Assembly: GCA_024362935.1 (NCBI GenBank)
Contig: JANCRA010000001.1
Coordinates: forward strand, 53,823,930-53,887,929
Length of the DNA: 64,000 bases
From: Setophaga petechia
Taxonomy: Eukaryota; Chordata; Aves; Passeriformes; Parulidae
Direction of reading: 5' to 3'
This document shows, in pieces, positions 13,300 through 25,100 of this stretch. The position numbers were made by a program, and so were the translations under genes. The notes under the pieces were generated by a model. That model was not told where the DNA came from, ran no database searches, and was given only the letters and a program-made list of their open reading frames with translations. Each line of letters opens with the position of its first letter. The first letter of the stretch is position 1.

Positions 13300-14450
13300 A
13301 ACCTGATAAACGTAACCGGAGGCAGAGCGCCTCCTGTTTCTACAGCAACCGAGGGCCCGGCGCGGCGCTGGCATCCCGGGAGCGGCCCGGGGGGGTGCTC
13401 GGGAACAAAAGCCACAAACAGGGCACAGACCCGGGGAAACCGAGAGGTGCCCGCCGCCCCCCGCCCCACCTGTAGCGCAGCCCGGCACTCACCCCAGAGC
13501 AGGGTGAGGATGTGCGCCCGCGGCACCAGGCTGAGCGCGTACACGGCGCCCAGGTGCAGCAGCCCCATCAGCACCACGTTGCGCCAGACGATGGCCTGCC
13601 CTCCGGGGCCCGCCGAGCCCGCTGTGCCCGCCGAGCCCGCCGGGTCCGCTTCGCCGCCGGCCGCCCTCCGGGGCGCGGCCATCGCTCCCGCCGGGCGCTG
13701 GGCAGGGCCGGCGGCGCTCCCAGCAGCGGCTACGGGCGGCCGGGCCGCGCCGCCACCGCCGCATCTGTTGCTGCCGCCGCTGCTGCCGCCGCCGCCTCCA
13801 TGGAGCCGCCGCGCCGCCGGCTGCGCCCCGCACCGCGGCGAGGACGGGCGGGGGGCGGCCGCGGGGACCGCATAGCGACAGCCAATGGTGGCCCCGGGCC
13901 GCCCGCTCCGCCCCGGCCGCCGCTCCGGCCCCGGCTCCGGCTCCGCCCGCCGCCGCCCCCCGGCGCGGCCCCGCGCAGCGCGGCCCCGCGGCCCGGCTCC
14001 CTCAGACAAAGCTTCCCGTGGCGATTCGCTCTGGAAGGTCGGGCCAATACAGTAAAAGGTGCCGCTGGCGCTAGCGGGAGCAGGTGGTGGGTAAAGTGCC
14101 CTGCCTGGCAGTGCCGAGGTGGGCACCGAGCACAAGCGCAGGGACTGGCAAGCGAGCTGTCGGCAGCGCACACCCGAACGAGGGGACTGCCTCGCTTGGT
14201 GCTTACCCTGTCCCACCATTGCTTTAACGCTCAGGTGTGGCTTCGGGGGACACGAGGTGTGTCCCTCCCGCGCTGCCAGCTGTGCGGGAGAGAAGGGATC
14301 CCGGGGCACCGGGGATGCCGGGAGGCGCTGTCAATGACAAGTTCACCGGCTGAGGGTACAAGGGTGGCCCGGGGGAGCGGGCGGCGAAAGCAGCTCCCTG
14401 TCCCTAGCGGGGTGCTTCACCTGCCGCGGAGCAAGAGCAGCCTGCGCAGG
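13300..14450 (-). promoter_or_regulatory. SCD5: SCD5 CpG-rich promoter and 5' UTR region
   Basis: A strongly CpG-rich block surrounds SCD5 exon 1. Upstream of the start codon, CCAAT boxes lie at 13882-13886 and 14044-14048 (plus-strand reading). NF-Y sites are a known conserved feature of stearoyl-CoA desaturase promoters together with SREBP. A GCN-rich repetitive run (about 13740-13800) falls in the presumed 5' UTR. I see no convincing TATA box and cannot fix the transcription start. Confidence 0.65.
13493..13682 (-). CDS. SCD5: SCD5 coding exon 1 (stearoyl-CoA desaturase 5, partial gene)
   Basis: SCD5 is an ER-membrane delta-9 fatty-acyl-CoA desaturase that makes oleoyl- and palmitoleoyl-CoA using cytochrome b5 and a di-iron centre. 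This exon encodes 63 residues plus one base. The signature is IVWRNVVLMGLLHLGAVYAL followed by LTLLW, which matches the first transmembrane segment of the SCD family (about residues 33-57). Donor GTGAGT follows directly (13492-13487), phase 1, at the same place as in human SCD5. The start at 13682 is the ATG nearest the conserved block and has G at -3 and +4; the frame stays open far upstream only because the sequence is GC-rich. The N-terminal leader is Ala/Gly-rich and a little shorter than I recall for human SCD5. The histidine-box exons are off the left edge. The symbol is supported by sequence and by synteny with SEC31A. Confidence 0.93.
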
Positions 14451-15536
14451 CAACATACAGAGGGTTTAAGGCATTAGGTGGGAACCAAGCACTGATTCCA
14501 GATAAAACGCTTGCCTGTGATGCATTTTGTTTGGTGCTGAATGCTCCTGGGAGGACTGGAGGGAAGGAGGGAGCAGCCAGGAGCATGATCAGCCCTCTGC
14601 CCTGGCCGGCACCAGATTTTCCATGATTTACAGCTTGCCACGTCCTTCACTTGCTGTGCCAGGACCACAGAAGAAAGTGATTTAACTTGTGGTGTGCTTT
14701 CCTGCTCTGACCTCCTCCAGGTGCCCAAGGTCAGCTCTCAGGCTTATTTCAAGTGTACCTAACTACTGATCTAATAGGTGACACTCATCTTCCTGCTTAG
14801 ACTCTGATGCTGGGGACAGGTAGGAGAGAAGACGCCATCCTTCAATGATTTTTTCATCATTGTGGGGGAAGAATGCAGAAGGAACCTGCACAGCCCAAGC
14901 TCACCTCTGCACACCACGGACAGGATGCCCTGAGTGTTTAAGGCAGGAATGTCAGGGTTCAAGCTGGATGAAATGGGAATGCTACGAGGCAGCAAGGAAG
15001 CACGGTGGCCCAGGGAGCAGATCTCTCTGAAAAGGCAGGATCATCCTGACCTGGTTTTGCAGACTGTTCAAGCATGGCACAGGATAGATGTCAGTCTTGT
15101 ATTCTCATGCAGATGCAGGTGGCACTGAAGCCTCCTAGCTGCCTTCACAGACATTCCTGCCACCCTGGCAAGAAGCAAACACATACAAATTGCTTTGCCA
15201 GATTTCCAGCTAATTCGAGTCACTGAGGAACACATCTGTGAAGGTTCCCTCTGAGAGCCTTTGAACACAATACTGTGAGTTTCATACCCCACATTTGTCT
15301 CTAGTTCCCAGCAGTTTGCTTACAGAGTAGCCAATGCAGGAAAGCAGGTGGACAAAGATGACATGAAAATGCTCTGCTGTGGCCAAGGTCCTCTGGGTGT
15401 AGGGAGTGCTGATGCTTAGGGTGACACTGTTGGGTAACTTCTGTGAAGGAGAAGTCCTCGTGTCCCTCTCCAAGTGAAGCTGGCTGCATGGAGAGGAAGC
15501 TTGGCAAGTGCAGCAGCAAAACTGTAAGGAGGATAT

Positions 15537-15922
15537 TGTGGTGGTGTTCCCAGGGGTCTTAGGATGAGAGAAGAGACAAGAATCTGACTCCATGTTTCAG
15601 AAGGCTTATTTATTATATTATATTAAAAGAAAACGATATATTAAAACTATACTAAAAGAAGAGAAGAAAGGATTTCATCAGAAGGCTAGCAAGGAAAGAA
15701 AAGAATGGAATGAATAACAAAAGCTTGTGACTCTCAGAGTCTGAGCCAGCTGACTGTGATTGGCCATTAATTGGAAACAACCACATGACACCAATCACAG
15801 ATCCGCCTGTTGCATTCCACAGCAGCAGATAATCATTGTTTAGATTTTGTTCCTGAGGCCTCTCAACTTCTCAGGAAAAAAAATCCTAGCAAAAGGATTT
15901 TTCATAAAATGTGTCTGTGAGA
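15537..15922 (-). mobile_element. Solo LTR, ERVK-like family, copy A2
   Basis: A 386-bp element lies on the minus strand, flanked by identical 6-bp target duplications GGATAT at 15531-15536 and 15923-15928. On its own strand it ends CACCACA and begins T(C)TCACAG, so the usual TG start has one substitution. It contains the family's CCAAT-type box (AATGGCCAATCACAG) and AT-rich polyadenylation region. It reads in the same direction as SCD5 and sits about 1.9 kb upstream of the SCD5 start codon, so it could act as an alternative promoter, though nothing here proves that. Confidence 0.85.
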
Positions 15923-17466
15923 GGATATAATGTGGTACCCAGCCCAGATGGCTCCAGGACAGTCCCTAATGCTCGTGGAGTTGCTGGTTCTGATGGAGGA
16001 GCAGAGGAAGCCCAAGGCAGACCTAAGTACCCCCTTTGAGAATGTCCTTGCACAGTGTCGTTCCTCATGCATGGAGCCCATCGCTATTCCCCTCCCTGCT
16101 CCCAGAAATCACTGCTTGGGCAGTGGCAACTCAGTGACAACATCAGCATTTGTCCCAGGATCATTGCAGTGGCTGTAGGCAGGAGCAAATTTAGGATGTG
16201 ATGCTGTGAAAACATGTACTCCTAAATAATGTACCCAGCTACACAAATCATAATATCAGTACTACATGTTGCAGAGATAGGTCTGGACTTCCAGATTGAG
16301 GTCTTGCTAGTATCCAGAAATGCAAAGAAAAGATTTTGCAAATCTGAATCCTACTTTCCCTTGGTAAAAAAATAATATTGGAAAACATTCCGTGAGCCAG
16401 AAAAAAAAACCTGGGGAGTTGCAACCAAAACAGCAACAGAGTTAAAAGGAGATTTTCTCAGTAAACATTCCTGAGTTCATATTTTTAAAAGCAAAGGATG
16501 TGCAAGTCTGGAAGAAAAAAAAAAAAGCTTCAGTGTAGTTCAGAGATCTGGAAACAACTTGATTTTGTCTGCTGTACCCAATGGTGCATATAGACAAGCT
16601 GAAAAGGAGAACTCAAGGCAGTGTTTTGAGAGGAAGGTGACAGCCTTCACCTGCAAGCCTTCATCTTGCCTTTACTGGCAATTCCAGCTGGACTTTCTGT
16701 TGTCATGCCTGAGTTTGGCCTCCCCTGCTGCAACAATGCCTTTTCTGTGTAGGTGAAAGGGGCACCTGGCACTGAGCTGTGGGCCAGGGGACCTGTCTGT
16801 AGTTCTTGTTCCTGTCTTGTGCACTGGCTTCAAATGATCTCACTGTGTAGCCTGCCTCACGCAGGTCTTGCTTAAATCTCGCTGCTGGCTGAGAGGGCTG
16901 GAGTACAGACTCAAATCCACTCTCAGGAAGCAGGCAGGAGTGTGATGCCCCCTGGGATTGAGCCTGCCTTTCTGAACCTGCCTGAAATGCTGCACCAGGC
17001 TGCTGAACACAGTGGCACAGGCTCTGAGTAGTGCTTCAGTGCACCCACGAGTGAGCACACATCCTCTCAGCCTCACCACTGACAGAGGGCTCATCCATCA
17101 TCTGCACTGAGGTGTGAAATGCTGCCCTGGACACCAGCCTGGGAATACCTCACTGGCACATTCCCACTGCTGATGGGGACAGCTGTCTCTGGGCACAAAG
17201 ATACTTCTGTGCTGCTGGGAGCAAGGAGGTTGCAGGTTACTCTGCCAGCACAGCCGAGTGTCCCATAACCAACGTGAGAACAAAGGACAATGACCTACAT
17301 CTTGTGGAGCTTCCTGTTCCAGCAGAAAACATCATGGACTTGCAGGGGTTCAGCAATGCTGCTGGAGTTAGGTGCTGCCCCTTAGACAAAGCCTGTTTTC
17401 TTTCCTCACTTTGCAGGGAATCCACTCAGAGCTGTGCAGCCCTACCTGTGTCAGTGCCTGTGTGGG

Positions 17467-17484
17467 CAGCAGCAGCAGCAGCAG
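17467..17484. repeat. (CAG)6 trinucleotide run
   Basis: Six uninterrupted CAG units lie in intergenic DNA. Short frames pass through it, but no gene model supports translation. Confidence 0.95.
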
Positions 17485-18802
17485 CTCCTCAGGTGGATGC
17501 CTGTGCCACCAAAAATCCTTTCTGCCAGGTAACACCAGGCCTAGAGGCTCTCTGCCTTGCTGGGTTGAGCCAGGCTGGATGCTCCTCTGCAGCTGAGACT
17601 GAGAAGGGCCTGAAAGTCTTTGAATCTTCATGATTTTGTTATCACAAAGGTTTCAGAAACAGCAAAACCCAACCCCCAATGTTGCATAGCTCCAGATTTT
17701 ATTTGTCCTTGTCCAGCAGTTATTTGACCTGACTATTTCCTGCCTTAGAAAGCCACCCAAGGGAGGTCAGAGAGAGGCTTTTGCCAGGGTTTGGGAGGCA
17801 GGCACACACCAGCTTACCCCATCCCAAGTGGGTCTCTGTGCAGCACTGGCCTTGACGCCTGATGGGGCTGGACCCAGCAGAGCGTGGCTTAATGAGTGAC
17901 ATTGCTACAAAGCACATTAGTCTGCTGAGATTAACACATTAGTCTGTAGTTATTAATTACTAACTACACCTCCTGAGGCAACTGAGTCAGCAGAGAGCAT
18001 ATAATTAAACCCGAGATTGTTTTTGATATATTTTAAACATCCTTCTAGAATTCTCTGCCCCGAAGAAAGAAAGAGGGCAGTGATGATGAAAGGTGGTGAA
18101 TGGTTCATGTGAACATTGAGTCTATTTCAATGGTACTCAGTCCTGCCTGCTACCATCACATTTCAGTGCAGAGTTATTTAATATGTTGTCAACAGTGGCC
18201 TTTCTTTTCTTTTCTCTTGCCATGAAAAACAATGATCCCAAAGCATTGTTCAAATGAACACTTTACTTAAAGAAGGAAACAAAGCCTTAAACATCAGAGG
18301 GACAAGGAATATGTGATCAATGTTTGTGGATTGAATGCTTCTTCTCTACCTGGCAAAGAATTTGTGCAACAATTTTTCAAGAAGCCTTCTGTGTGCTGTC
18401 CATGGAGTTCTTGGGTGAGGTCAGCTGCAGCTGCCTTTTTAGTGCTTCTTAATAAATCCTCTCATAATTAGATGCTCTTCTGGATCACTTGCAGCTCTAA
18501 AGCTCAGAGGAATTTTAATCAGTTCAGCCTCTTTTGGGTGAGGATTACATTAAATGTATTCATGCTGACTGGCCATTTGGTGCTGTTTTCTGTTTGATCT
18601 GCAGGATCTCCAGAGGAAACATGGGAATGATCAACCCAGCACACAGCAAGTCAAGGCTGGGAGATTACCTGTTTAAGGCTGGACATGCTGACACTGTTCT
18701 GGTATCAGCACAGTATTTATTACATTCCTCAGTATCCTCTGGCAATGGCCTTGGCCTTTGTTCAGGGCTGAGTGACACACAGTTACTATGCAGTAAACCC
18801 AC

Positions 18803-19169
18803 TGTGGCACTCACATTCTCTGAACAGAGAGAGAGAGAATTCTCTCTCCCAGGTTTTTTCCTGAAGAAGCACAGAGAGAAGAGGAGAAAACAATTCTTAT
18901 CTCTACTTGCTGCTCCTGTTGTTTTTGCACATGTGGAATGTGTTAGGAAGATTGTTTACCTGAAGGGATTTGGTAATTGGAGTCTGGTGATGGTTGTTTA
19001 TATTAATTAACCAATCACTCAAAGCTGTGTCCCGTCAGGAGTCACAAGTTTTTCTGTAGTATGTATCTTTGTATAGTATAATGTAATATAGTATAGTTTT
19101 AATAAAGCAATTGTTCAGCATTCTGAATCAATGGAGTCAGATGCCAATCATTCCCTGCATTTTACTGTA
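18803..19169 (+). mobile_element. Solo LTR, ERVK-like family, diverged copy B1
   Basis: The element starts TGTGGCACTCACATTCTCTG and is flanked by perfect 6-bp duplications ACCCAC at 18797-18802 and 19170-19175. It shares family blocks with the other copies: AACAATTCTTATCTC, a GTCACAAGTTTTTC block, TATAGTTTTAATAAAG (AATAAA signal) and a conserved ATGGAGTCAGAT near the 3' end. Internally it carries a short GAGAGAGAATTCTCTCTC palindrome. Confidence 0.8.
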
Positions 19170-21388
19170 ACCCACATTCCCAATCTTCATGTTTGGGAAC
19201 TGCGTGTGATCTGGAAGGTGCTACACAGGAAAGATCTGATGTGCACTGTGCACAAGATTGTCTTTAGTTGCTGTCTTCAGCAGCACCTAAAGACAATCTC
19301 CAACACTCATGCCTAATGCTGACCTCAGACCTCTGCCAGCAAAACCAAAGTAAATCCATTACAGAGCTTTACAGGCACAAAAAGGCTTTCACTCAAGTGC
19401 TTAACTTGGATGTCCTGCCTGCAGCCAGGCCTCTGCTGCCCTTACATCCCCACCTGCTTCCAGCAAACAGGACACAACTGCATTGACTCTGCCCTTTCCT
19501 ACTGGCCCTTTTGCTTGCATAGTGGCTGCTGAAGTAGCAAGGTGCCTCCTCGTGTCAGCTGCCATCAGACAACACCTATCCTGCTCAGAATACATCCTTG
19601 AATTTCCTTCCATCCCTTCTTGTAGCTCTGCAGCCTTGGGTGGTGTTACAAAGGTATAAATCCCTTCTCCCTCAGTGAGATCAAAATTAGGCTATTTGGG
19701 GCCAAATTATTTTACCAGCCTAACTTGGCAGGGGTTCATTGCCTTCTGTAAATGAAGATGGCTATTTGCATTTATCCCATCAGATGGGTGGCTAATTGCT
19801 TGGCATTCTTTGAAGATATGAACAGACGGCAGCACAACCAATAATTCATCTCAGCTGCTCTCAGGAGAGAAGCAGCAGATTTTTGCATCCACTCCTGTTA
19901 TGCACTTGGGCAGTGCAGTTTTCCTGTCCTGAGCTCCTGACAGTGACTGAGGTGGAAGACAGCTTTTGTTCCAGCAAGGAGAGATAACTCCATTGCTGAC
20001 AGTGTCCAGGCCATAGTGAACATCAGAGTACTCTTAGGATACCATCACCTCAAAGTCCTTCCTCATTTCTCTCTTATCTGGTGGTGTCATTTTTACCACT
20101 TCAATTTCCAGACCAAACCTACACCTGGCCAGCTCATACCATGTTTGTTCTCATGTGACACTATTCTCTAGTTCCAATCAACCTGATTCCCTTGTGCTCT
20201 TCACAAGGGAAACAAGCAAAACTTATTTAATTTCTTGCCATTAAATACTCTTCAGTCCTGTCCCTGGCATGTGTGCCTTGCTGAGTCCCTTCCCATTTGG
20301 CATCCTCATGGATGCAAGTCTGATGAAGGTTTGTGTCATTAAGCAATCCTTGGCTTTCACAGGAGATACTCCCAGCTAATTACTCTCACATCCTGCTGCT
20401 CTTGTTCCCAAGAGCTTCCAATTTACAGCAGTGGTTTTGCCCACAACCCTGCACCTACTGGGGGGCATGCCCCTCTGCCACCAACATCAGTCTCCCCAGT
20501 TGTCACTGCCAGAAACAGCAGCCTCCCACAATATGGACCATCTGCCTGTCCTTCACAAGTGCCAGTGCATGCCCCCACTCCTGCTCCATGTCAAGAACTC
20601 CCAAAAACACTCAGGGAGAGCACATACAAGGCCAGTTCCTGAATTCCTCTAGCAGTAACTCCTAGCTGCTGGTTTGGCCATGAAGCACTGAGATTGCTTT
20701 TTCTTTTCCTTGCTGACCAGTGCATCACAGAAAGCTCGGGCCAGCCCAACACAGCTGCTTTTCACCCTACTGAGGGTTGGTTTTTATTAATTTATTTCAT
20801 TTCTGTTTACCTTTGAGTGTGTTCTTTTAGAACTTCTTTTCAACCTTGAATCAAGACACAAAGGTGCTGAATACACTGCTGTAAGTACACTTACACAAGA
20901 ACACTTGTAACACTACTTAAGAAACCCATAACCTAGATCAAAATATTTACTCCAAGTGTTGTTTTAACTCTCGAAATAACTAACTCCAAGTTGAAACCTT
21001 GTGTTCAACAATTTTAAAAGCTTATGAAGTAAGAAAATGCTGGAAAGGAAATAAAACTGTTTTGCCTAACAAATCTGTTTGAAGTCACAGATTCCAGCAG
21101 TGATTGACATTGTTATTGAGATTATTTCCTGCAGTATGCACTGCCAAATCTACATTCCACAAGGACTGATATTTTAGGTTAATGCAAAACTGCTTCTTTT
21201 GTTTCCCAAACCCAGACATTTCTTCCAACTGCTGATCTTTCTGTGTTCTACACAGACCTTTTAGTGATAAAAAGAGGAAAAACAAAAGTATTCTCATGCC
21301 CAGGACACAACAGAAAGCAGCCCCACTGTACTCCAGTTCAAAATCCCTCCACTGTACTTCATAGAGACAAATTTTAATAAATTTTACA

Positions 21389-21942
21389 TTTATTGAAAAT
21401 ATCACATTAGCTTTTATTTTGCTCATTTGCCCCAGTGCAGAATTAAGCTATTTAACATGTAAATGGTAATAACAGAACTGCAAGCAGCTTCATAAAATGA
21501 AAGGCCAAATACACTTGTAACATGATCAGACTGTTTTTAATCTGGTGGATAAGGAACAGTGGGGTGGAAGGGAAGAATCTGTTTTAGGGTCCAATACACA
21601 ACCTATCTTGTTGTTTCAACACATACATCTGTTATTAAAAGCCACTGTTTAGCAGCGTAACATGCACCTAAAAATTGACAACGTGGGACATCACCCATTA
21701 AATATACTATTTGTAGATGAGAATCGTTAGGGATGGGAAAAGGATTAAAAGAAGAAGAAAAGCACCAGGGCTCCACAGCCCTTCTAGAACCAGGGACTTT
21801 GCAGGGAGGGTGTAATGCCATTTGTCAGCTCTACTGCGCCATGCTGCGAGGACGAGCGCTCGGTCCATTTCCCGCATGTCTGCCGCAGAAATGCACTTCT
21901 TTGGGAAAGCAACCTCCAGGGCCTGGCCATGTGGGGTACACC
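21389..21942 (-). terminator. SEC31A: SEC31A 3' UTR with two AATAAA polyadenylation signals
   Basis: Downstream of the SEC31A stop codon (21945-21943) the minus strand carries canonical AATAAA hexamers at 21418-21413 and 21394-21389. They imply a 3' UTR of roughly 0.55 kb. Which signal is used cannot be told from sequence alone, and further AT-rich signals exist near 20.79 kb. Confidence 0.55.
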
Positions 21943-22122
21943 TCACACCCCCAGCTTGTTGGCCTGGGTGAGGACAACCTTGAGGACTGGCATGAAAGCA
22001 GAGGTCTCGCTGAAGTTGCTGGTACTGACGATGTGTGTGTGGATGTTCAGTCCCTCCTGGTAGTTGCGGGTCTCGATGCTCTTCACGATGTTGTGCAAGC
22101 CACTAATGATGGTCGGAGAGAG
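21943..22122 (-). CDS. SEC31A: SEC31A exon 28, coding part (residues 1206-1264 and stop)
   Basis: It encodes [20 protein letters not shown] through [15 protein letters not shown] and ANKLGV, then TGA. The acceptor CTTGCAG at 22123-22129 lies 37 nt from the 17-bp minisatellite. Confidence 0.97.
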   Translation of the reverse strand, partial: LSPTIISGLHNIVKSIETRNYQEGLNIHTHIVSTSNFSETSAFMPVLKVVLTQANKLGV

Positions 22123-25100
22123 CTGCAAGGAAGGCAGGCAAGGCAGGTCAGCACAAAGGAAAGGGACGAGGAGAGGAAAGGGACGAGGAGAGGAAAGGGA
22201 CGAGGAGAGGAAAGGGACGAGGAGAGGAAAGGGACGAGGAGAGGAAAGGGACCAGGAGAGGAAAGGGACCAGGAGAGGAAAGGGACCAGGAGAGGAAAGG
22301 GACCAGGAGAGGAAAGGGACCAGGAGAGGAAAGGGACCAGGAGAGGAAAGGGACCAGGAGAGGAAAGGGACCAGGAGAGGAAAGGGACCAGGAGAGGAAA
22401 GGGACCAGGAGAGGAAAGGGACCAGGAGAGGAAAGGGACCAGGAGAGGAAAGGGACCAGGAGAGGAAAGGGACCAGGAGAGGAAGTTGTGAGTGTGGCGC
22501 TTGGCTCTCAGGAAGGTGCAGCACTTAGCTCCTTTATTTGGATAGCCAAATAAAGAGCTGCACCACACTGGGAACAGTCACTGAAAAGTCTAACAATAGA
22601 CTTCAACCAGAATGGACCTTCTCTGCAGTACTGCTATGCCCTGCAAGCCTTTCCTGCCAGCCCCTGGATGCAATTCCCTGGGGTGGGAGACCTGCTGTGA
22701 CACACTCCTGGCACCAGAAAAACCTACTGAGCTTTTTATGCCTTTGGGTAAGGTTAATTGCTCAGCAAATGTGGCCTGACAACAAGAGGATTACATCACT
22801 CTAATCTTAAGGTACTGAGACATTTAAGAACAGTCCTTTATTCTGCCAAAGCCTCCTGTAAGGCTTTGGAAAAATTACCAGATCTTCAAAAGTACTTGCA
22901 CATCTCCTTCCAGTGAAGTCACTGAGCCTCCAGAATCAAAATCCCCTGGGTTCTGTTCTGAGCCCAGGCTGTGTGTCTCAGTTCCTGCCCTGAAGCAGAG
23001 AAATGGTGCCTGCGGCAAGGAGCTCTGCTCTTTGGCTCAGCAGAGCCTCTGCACAGCACCATAAAACTCATCACACAATCCCAAAACAACACTGTTAAGT
23101 CTGCACAGGCATGTGGGGCCAGGCACAGTAACTGGCTGCTTTCTAAGAAATCCATGCAAACTTCCAATAAATGGATGTGGAGCACACTTCCAAAGAAAAA
23201 ATGAGCACCTGCTACATACTGCAGAAGTAGTATTGCACTAATGAAGTCATTGGTCAGATGTGATTGAGGGATGGGGGAAGTAAAACAGAACTTACTGTCT
23301 GTTCCCTAAGTTTGTCATACAGAAACTCCAGGCGTTTATTTGCATCATCCAGTTTCCTCTTGGTTTGCTGCAAGACAAATAAACACATCAAAGGACAGCA
23401 ATTTTTAGAATTCCAGACCAATCTGATATCATGGCAAATAGGTCCATGCAGCACATCAAATTCCTTTTTCAACATTTTCCTAACACATTATTTGGATTCT
23501 TTGTTCTGTACTCCCCTGATTTTGCTAGGAAAGACCATATGACTGTAGTTCTCCACATGTAAACTCTTCAGCTGTCTACAGAAAATAGAAAACTGCAGAG
23601 GTGCATCCCAAAAGCCACTGGTCATTTGCAAACCCCACTGGCATAGCTGTTAAGAAAAGTGACAGAATTCTGGGTTGCAGCACAATTTTTTTCCTATGGT
23701 TCACTGAAAAAGCATAGTGATAACTAGATCAAATTCTTACTTTTGAATGAAGTATCCAGCAACATCAGTGAGTTTATTGGCACATGCAGATTCTCTAGTT
23801 CTAAGTGTGTACAACTCAGTCATCATTTATGACAAAACCTAATTATATTCTTCCTCATGTGATTAGTAAAGCCAGCAGTTTGGCTGTAAGTTTTTAGTGT
23901 CAACAGAAAAACTAATAGCCTAACAGAAAAACTAATAGCCTGACCCAATCTGTCCTTACAGACACTTTGTGCTTCCATGACTTTTATAAAGTAAACCACC
24001 CACTGATGTTCCCAGAATTATTTTGCCACCAAAGGATTTTAAAATAACCCCAGTACATTTCACCTGGAGCTGCAGCTGCTGGAGAAATGAACTTTTATCC
24101 ACTTTTTTTAAAAAACAACATCTAAAATTGTAGATTTTACTCCAGAGTAATAAAACAGTAATAAAGCCTCAAGGTTACAACTGCAGGAGCACAAAAAAGC
24201 TGCTGGTCAACAGCAGCAGAAATGGCATCAGTGCACAAGAGTAATGGAATTTCCTCCTAAATCAGTCTGTGCATCAATCCATCTGCACTCAGGATAACTT
24301 ATTTTCCCTGGCAAGAGGAAATGTTTCTCTGGATTAAATAACTGCCTGGAGAAAAAAGTCTGTGGGAATGCTGTAGCTCAAGGGTGAAGACCAACTGCTG
24401 GCTGCTTGCTGTGCTAGAAATTAGGGAAAGCTGTTCAGATGGCATAAAGGAGAACACAGCACATGGATCTTGGGCCACATGCAGAAACTCCTCAGCAGCA
24501 GTTATGTCATCAAGGAACTGAGATAGCTAAGGAAAAGTTCCCCAGGAGGAGAAGGTAAGAAAGCCCCAGTTCTTCTGGACTGCCTAACTCTCAGATGCAT
24601 GACCACACAACATTAGTTTCAAAACCCATGAAAAGGTGCAGGTGCTATTTTCAGTTTACAGATGGTCAGCTAGGACAGAGAGGAATAAATTGTGTCTAGG
24701 AAACAGCAAGACATCTCCCCAGCCAAATTTGGTGGAAGTGCAAACTGCTGTTCTCTTCACTCTTTAGTTCCTGTTCCCATTTTCCCCTTCAGAATGCAAT
24801 AGCTGAGCAATGCCTGTATTTGCTCTGACAACAACTGGTGTGTACAGTCAGGGTGGTGTCTCCTGTCTCTGTGGGCTGAAACACTTTCACTGTCTAAAAA
24901 TATCAGAGACTTAACAAGAAGCAAGCAAAATGTGTTGGCAGAGCAGAAAAGCAATCCCCAGGTGCAGATATGAGTGGAATGCTTTTGCCTTCTCTGTCGG
25001 TCTGGGGGAAGGGGCACTGAGGAAGCAAAGGTCAAAGGGAATGCAGAATACACTATATACACATATAAACACATACACACATGTATATAATGCATTCTAC

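Larger units (their letters stand above)
1..13492 (-). other. SCD5: SCD5 intron 1 (5' part, non-coding)
   Basis: This stretch lies downstream of SCD5 exon 1 on the minus strand, and no further SCD exon was recognised in it, so it is read as the 5' part of a long first intron. It holds one solo LTR (7181-7565), one CR1 3' fragment (about 7918-8095), a perfect hairpin (2220-2253) and otherwise unremarkable unique-looking sequence. Several open frames exist, the longest being 266 codons at 11682-12482 (minus), but none resembles a known protein. Confidence 0.8.
14450..21388. other. Intergenic region between SCD5 and SEC31A
   Basis: No exon of any recognised gene was found on either strand. It contains two solo LTRs (15537-15922 and 18803-19169), a (CAG)6 run at 17467-17484, and AT-rich unique-looking sequence. 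Around 17,930-18,010 there is an AT-rich patch with a TGAGTCAGCA motif. The remaining open frames are short and show no known domains. Confidence 0.7.

Noticed and set aside
13278..14477. Large open frames on both strands around SCD5 exon 1 (up to 343 codons)
   Set aside because: CpG-rich sequence has few stop codons. Only the 63-residue part with SCD homology and a donor is kept.
22160..22482. CRISPR-like array
   Set aside because: The 17-bp units are contiguous with no spacers, in a vertebrate intron; this is a minisatellite.
21733..22568. Long open frames (up to 252 codons) with [18 protein letters not shown] repeats on both strands
   Set aside because: They are produced by the 17-bp minisatellite, whose period leaves every frame open. 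They overlap the SEC31A last exon and intron and have no independent support.
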